This document shows positions 61,111 to 64,000 of a DNA stretch of 64,000 nt, piece after piece. The position numbers and the translations under genes are program-made. The stretch's first letter is position 1, and each line of letters starts with the position of its first letter. The notes beneath the pieces were generated by a model. That model did not search any database. It saw only the letters and a list, made by a program, of their open reading frames with translations, and had not been told where the DNA came from. Source of the DNA: CAISIP01 sp965278985 (lineage in GTDB: Bacteria > Pseudomonadota > Gammaproteobacteria > Burkholderiales > Burkholderiaceae_C). Location: positions 5,952,001-6,016,000 of the forward strand of contig OZ257131.1 in the NCBI GenBank assembly GCA_965278985.1, given 5' to 3'.

Positions 61111-61131
61111 GCGGCAGGGCTCCAGGCGCGA

Positions 61132-61152
61132 TTGTGAATCGTAGGTTCAAGG
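61132..61152. promoter_or_regulatory. LysR box between divergent genes
   Basis: TTGTGAA-TCGTAGG-TTCAAGG, with the TGAA-N7-TTCA dyad at 61135-61149, 25 bases upstream of the LysR start. It has the T-N(11-13)-A geometry of LysR sites and lies 120 bases from the VOC gene. Confidence 0.6.
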
Positions 61153-61268
61153 TCCATGCGGGCGTCGTCGATTCTCTTGCGCGGCCTGCGCCCCTACTCT
61201 TCCAACACCCGCCGACGACTGCGATTTGGTCCTGGCGGGACCCGAAACCCCAAGCAAAGGAAACAACC

Positions 61269-61730
61269 ATGTCCGTCGTCACCATCCCCGCGGTCAACAC
61301 CCGCAGTCCCTTCGCATCGATGAAGGGGCACCACGTGGCCGTGCGTGTGCCCAGCTTCGAGGCCGCCGTCGCCTGGTACACCGAGAAGCTGGACTTCCGC
61401 GTCGTACACCAGTGGCCCTATGCCGACCAGAAGCTGGCCTACCTGGCCCCGGCCAACGACAACGATTTCTTCATCGAGATCCTGGGCGACGGTGTGCCGC
61501 CGCCGATCCCCAAGCCCGTCTACACCGACCTGGGCGACAGCCTGCGGCTGGCCGGCTACCACCACTTCTGCATCAACGTGGCCGACATGGAGACGGCCGT
61601 CGCCGAGCTGCGCCGCCGCGGCGTGCAGATCGTGACAGAGCCCTTCGAGTTGCCGGTGATCGGCCGCAAGCTGGCTTTCATCGCCGACCCCTTCGGCAAC
61701 CTCATCGAACTCGCAGAGGTGGTGGCATGA
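61269..61730 (+). CDS. VOC (glyoxalase/bleomycin-resistance) family protein
   Basis: A 153-residue metalloenzyme-like protein. Paired beta-alpha-beta modules: KGHHVAVRVPSFEAAVAWYTEKLDFRV and GYHHFCINVADMETAVAEL. Possible ligands are His in each first strand and the Glu in FIEILGD and LIELAEV. Translationally coupled to the SDR gene by ATGA. Substrate unknown. Confidence 0.92.
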   Translation: MSVVTIPAVNTRSPFASMKGHHVAVRVPSFEAAVAWYTEKLDFRVVHQWPYADQKLAYLAPANDNDFFIEILGDGVPPPIPKPVYTDLGDSLRLAGYHHFCINVADMETAVAELRRRGVQIVTEPFELPVIGRKLAFIADPFGNLIELAEVVA

Positions 61731-62392
61731 CTACAGGAACCTTGCTGACCATCGGCGCCGGCCCCGGGATCGGGCTGGCCACGGCCGAGCGATTCGCCGC
61801 CGCGGGTTACCGCGTCGTGCTGGCCTCGCGCGATCCGCAGCGCCTGCGCGAACGCGTGGCGGCCACGAGCCGCACGGGCTTCGCCTACGACCGCGTGGAT
61901 GCCTCCAACCCGCACGATGTGGCGGCACTGGTTGCGCGCCATGCCGACGGGCTGACGGCGTTGCACTACAACGCCGGGGTGCTGCACTACGACAGCGCAG
62001 GCCAGCTGCAGGCCCGCACGCTGGCCGACGAGTCGGTGGACAGCCTGCAATCGGACCTGCAGATCAACGTGACCAGCGCGCTGGCCTCCATCGGCCCCGC
62101 GGCGGATGCCATCGAGCGCAACGGCGGTGGCAGCCTGCTGCTCACGGGTGGTGGCCTGGGCATCCAGCCGTCGGCGAGTTTCCTGACGCTGTCCACCGGC
62201 AAGGCCGCGCTGCGGGCGGCGGCCATGGCACTGGCCGAACCGCTGAAGGCGCGCGGCGTGCACCTGGCCATGGTGTCGGTCAGCACCCTGGTGAGACCGA
62301 GGTCCGACCAGGCCGAGGGTGTGGCGCAGGCCTTCTGGGACCTGCACCGGCAGCCGCGCGACGCCTGGACCTGGGAGACGGTGTATGCCTGA
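61727..62392 (+). CDS. SDR-family oxidoreductase, atypical
   Basis: A 221-residue short SDR. Cofactor motif TIGAGPGIGLATAERF; YNAGVL replaces NNAG. The active-site Tyr of YxxxK is replaced (FLTLSTGKAAL has Ser-Thr-Gly-Lys), which questions classical catalysis. Overlaps both neighbours (4 bases with VOC, 8 with the small protein gene). Confidence 0.9.
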   Translation: MTTGTLLTIGAGPGIGLATAERFAAAGYRVVLASRDPQRLRERVAATSRTGFAYDRVDASNPHDVAALVARHADGLTALHYNAGVLHYDSAGQLQARTLADESVDSLQSDLQINVTSALASIGPAADAIERNGGGSLLLTGGGLGIQPSASFLTLSTGKAALRAAAMALAEPLKARGVHLAMVSVSTLVRPRSDQAEGVAQAFWDLHRQPRDAWTWETVYA

Positions 62393-62603
62393 CCCATCAC
62401 CCCCTCTGGACGGCACGGCAGCACGCCAGGAGTTGCCGGACTGGTTCATGCTCTTCGTGGTCATCCCGGCAAGCGTGCTGGTGCTGGTTCTCTGGTCGGT
62501 CGGATTCGCAAGCGTGCTCCTGGAGACGGCCATGGCGGCTGCCGCCAGCAGTTCCTCCGTGAGCGACGCGGTGCCTGGCGCGCTGCACGCGATCGGGGAA
62601 TAA
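62385..62603 (+). CDS. Small single-pass membrane protein
   Basis: A 72-residue protein with one hydrophobic helix (about 20-48, MLFVVIPASVLVLVLWSVGF). The ends are polar. Overlap with the SDR gene suggests expression as third cistron. Function unknown. Confidence 0.6.
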   Translation: MPDPSPPLDGTAARQELPDWFMLFVVIPASVLVLVLWSVGFASVLLETAMAAAASSSSVSDAVPGALHAIGE

Positions 62604-62609
62604 GGAAAA

Positions 62610-62644
62610 GGGCTCGGGCGCTCCGCAGGAAGCCGCCCGAGCCC
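62610..62644 (-). terminator. Rho-independent terminator of cytochrome c gene
   Basis: A perfect 11-base stem (62610-62620 and 62634-62644, GGGCTCGGGCG on the + strand). On the minus strand it is followed by TTTT and starts 1 base after the cytochrome stop codon. Also serves the convergent small-protein gene. Confidence 0.88.
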
Positions 62645-62645
62645 G

Positions 62646-62969
62646 CTACTTCTGCTGCAGGATCCAGTTCGCCAGCGCGGTGGCATCGGCGGGCGACACC
62701 GCGGGTTGCGCCGGCATCGCCATCGGGCCCCAGCTGCCCTTGCTGCCAGCCCGGATGGTCGCGGCGACCTGCTCGGCGGTCTTGCTGCCATCGGCGTACT
62801 TGCCGGCGATGTCCTTCCACGAGGGCCCGACCGCCTTGCGATCGGCCTGGTGGCAGGCCGTGCAGGCAAAGCGGCCTGCGAGGGCGTCGCTGGCATGGGC
62901 CACCGGGTGCAGCGCCGTCAGCAAGGCCGATAGCAGGGTGGCAGCACGTAGCAGTCGTGAAAAATTCAT
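62646..62969 (-). CDS. Class I cytochrome c (c551/c552 type)
   Basis: A 107-residue periplasmic cytochrome. The signal peptide (1-26) ends HASD; haem motif CTACH; distal Met in GPMAMPAQP. A Lys-rich surface and the length fit cytochrome c551. It lies 19 bases after the molybdopterin oxidoreductase gene and is probably its electron acceptor. Confidence 0.94.
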   Translation of the reverse strand: MNFSRLLRAATLLSALLTALHPVAHASDALAGRFACTACHQADRKAVGPSWKDIAGKYADGSKTAEQVAATIRAGSKGSWGPMAMPAQPAVSPADATALANWILQQK

Positions 62970-62988
62970 GGATGGTTTCCTTGGAGTT

Positions 62989-64000
62989 TCAGGCGGTCTT
63001 GAGTTGCTCGGCCGGCACCGGATAGGTGCGAAAGCGCTTGCCCGTGGCAGCGGCCAGCGCGTTGAGGAACGAGGGCGCGACCAGCGCGGTACCGATCTCG
63101 CCGACACCGCCGGGGGCTTCTGCGCTATCGACGCGGTGCAGGCTGATGGCAGGGGTCTCGTGGATGCGCAAGGGCTGGTAGTCGTGGAAGTTGCCTTGCA
63201 CCACACGGCCGCCCTCGATGGTCAGCGTGCCGTACATCACGGCCGTGAGCCCGAACACCAGGCCGCCCTGCATCTGCGCCTCCACCCCGTTCGGGTTGAC
63301 GGCGATGCCGCAGTCCAGTGCGCACACCATGCGGTCGACCTTGACGCTGCCGTCCTTGGCCACGCTGAGCTCCGTCACCAGCGCGCCGTAGCTGCCCCAG
63401 GCGTCGACCAGCGCAATGCCGCGGCCCTTGCCGGCGGGCAGGGGCTGGCCCCAGCCGGCGTTCTTGGCGGCCAGCTCCAGCACCCGCAGCAGACGCGGGT
63501 TCTTGCCGAGCATGGCCACGCGGAAGGCGACGGGGTCGGCGCGCGTGGCCAGCGCCACTTCGTCCATGAAGCATTCGTTGACGAAGGCGTGGTGGGTGGG
63601 GCCGACGCCCCGCCAGTTGCCCGTCATCAGGCCCTGCGGGGGCTCGTGCCGCACGAAGTCGACCTGACGGTGCGCGACGGCATAGGGTGTCTCCGCGCTG
63701 TGCACGGCGTCCCCGTCGATGCCGTTCTGCACCCACACCGGGGCATACCGTGCGACCACCGCCGAGCCGGCGAAGCGGTGGCGGAAGCCGACGAGGCGCC
63801 CCTGCGCATCGAGTGCCGCCGACAGCTCGTCGCGGAAGTACGGCCGGTAGGCGTCGTGCTGCATGTCCTCCTCGCGGCTGAACACCACCTTCAGCGGGTG
63901 GTCCACCTGCCGGGCGAGCTGCGCTGCCGTCTCCACATAGTCGGCATCGAGCTTGCGTCCGAAGCCGCCGCCGATCAGGAAGTTGTGCACCACCACCTTC
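62989..64000 (-). CDS. Molybdopterin-binding subunit of xanthine dehydrogenase-family enzyme, 5' end off window
   Basis: The last 337 residues of an IorB-like aldehyde/N-heterocycle oxidoreductase large subunit. Seen are VHNFLIGGGFGRKLDADYVE (cofactor contact), GVGPTHHAFVNECFMDEVA, and the catalytic Glu in EAPGGVGEIG near the C-terminus. Partner Fe-S subunit and the N-terminus would lie beyond 64000. Paired with a cytochrome c, so electrons likely go to the respiratory chain instead of NAD. Substrate cannot be told. Confidence 0.93.
   Translation of the reverse strand, partial: KVVVHNFLIGGGFGRKLDADYVETAAQLARQVDHPLKVVFSREEDMQHDAYRPYFRDELSAALDAQGRLVGFRHRFAGSAVVARYAPVWVQNGIDGDAVHSAETPYAVAHRQVDFVRHEPPQGLMTGNWRGVGPTHHAFVNECFMDEVALATRADPVAFRVAMLGKNPRLLRVLELAAKNAGWGQPLPAGKGRGIALVDAWGSYGALVTELSVAKDGSVKVDRMVCALDCGIAVNPNGVEAQMQGGLVFGLTAVMYGTLTIEGGRVVQGNFHDYQPLRIHETPAISLHRVDSAEAPGGVGEIGTALVAPSFLNALAAATGKRFRTYPVPAEQLKTA

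Overview
The window is high-GC, densely packed DNA typical of a betaproteobacterium, most likely Burkholderiales/Comamonadaceae. Indicators are the tripartite-tricarboxylate (Bug-type) binding protein, a GcvA-like LysR/DUF2917 pair, twin-arginine solute-binding proteins, a short intergenic repeat that I recall from Comamonadaceae genomes (from memory, not searched), and general codon use. No rRNA, tRNA, CRISPR array, integrase or intact insertion sequence was seen.

Region by region. 0-7.1 kb is housekeeping: a PepSY protein with a PhoP-type response regulator, a glycine-zipper envelope protein, a soluble lytic transglycosylase, 5-formyltetrahydrofolate cyclo-ligase, and a LysR gene flanked by two genes that share one operator-like sequence. 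7.1-37.7 kb is a roughly 30-kb catabolic island. It holds two complete CUT1-type ABC transporters plus a third, orphan binding-protein copy, two histidinol-dehydrogenase-like enzymes, an SDR, an OtnK/OtnC kinase-decarboxylase pair, two paralogous bicupins, five NTF2/SnoaL-like proteins, a MetE-like zinc protein, an HpcH-type aldolase and an alpha/beta hydrolase. Its regulators are two LacI-type, one GlxA-like AraC and one XRE-cupin protein. 37.8-48 kb is again mostly core: a VanX-like dipeptidase, an HDOD protein, cytochrome c', LuxR and Crp/Fnr regulators, a lipoprotein, GlmU, an orphan histidine kinase, an Lrp regulator and GlmS. 48.2-54.0 kb is an acyl-CoA catabolic operon (OB-fold protein, thiolase, SDR, enoyl-CoA hydratase, Bug receptor, thioesterase, CoA-transferase). 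54.1-58.2 kb is a decayed defence island: scraps of a type I restriction system next to a frame-broken IetS-like protease and an intact IetA-like ATPase. 58.5-64 kb holds two LysR regulators, a frameshifted quinone-reductase-like gene, a VOC/SDR pair, and a cytochrome c next to the 3' part of a molybdopterin oxidoreductase.

How the island may work. Four promoters (7125, 17687, 28170 and 29344) carry the same arrangement: a LacI-type palindrome with central CG and a TTGCA-type half-site, whose left edge is also the -35 element, lying 6-7 bases before a -10. This ties the two transporter modules, OtnK/OtnC and the NTF2-like genes into one regulon. OtnK and OtnC define the pathway end as 3-oxo-tetronate to dihydroxyacetone phosphate plus CO2. 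A HisD/HpsN-type enzyme that oxidises a terminal vicinal-diol alcohol to an acid would make 3-oxo-tetronate directly from erythrulose, so a tetritol/tetrulose route is proposed. The NTF2-like, bicupin and MetE-like proteins have no role in any pathway I know and are the best candidates for undescribed biochemistry.
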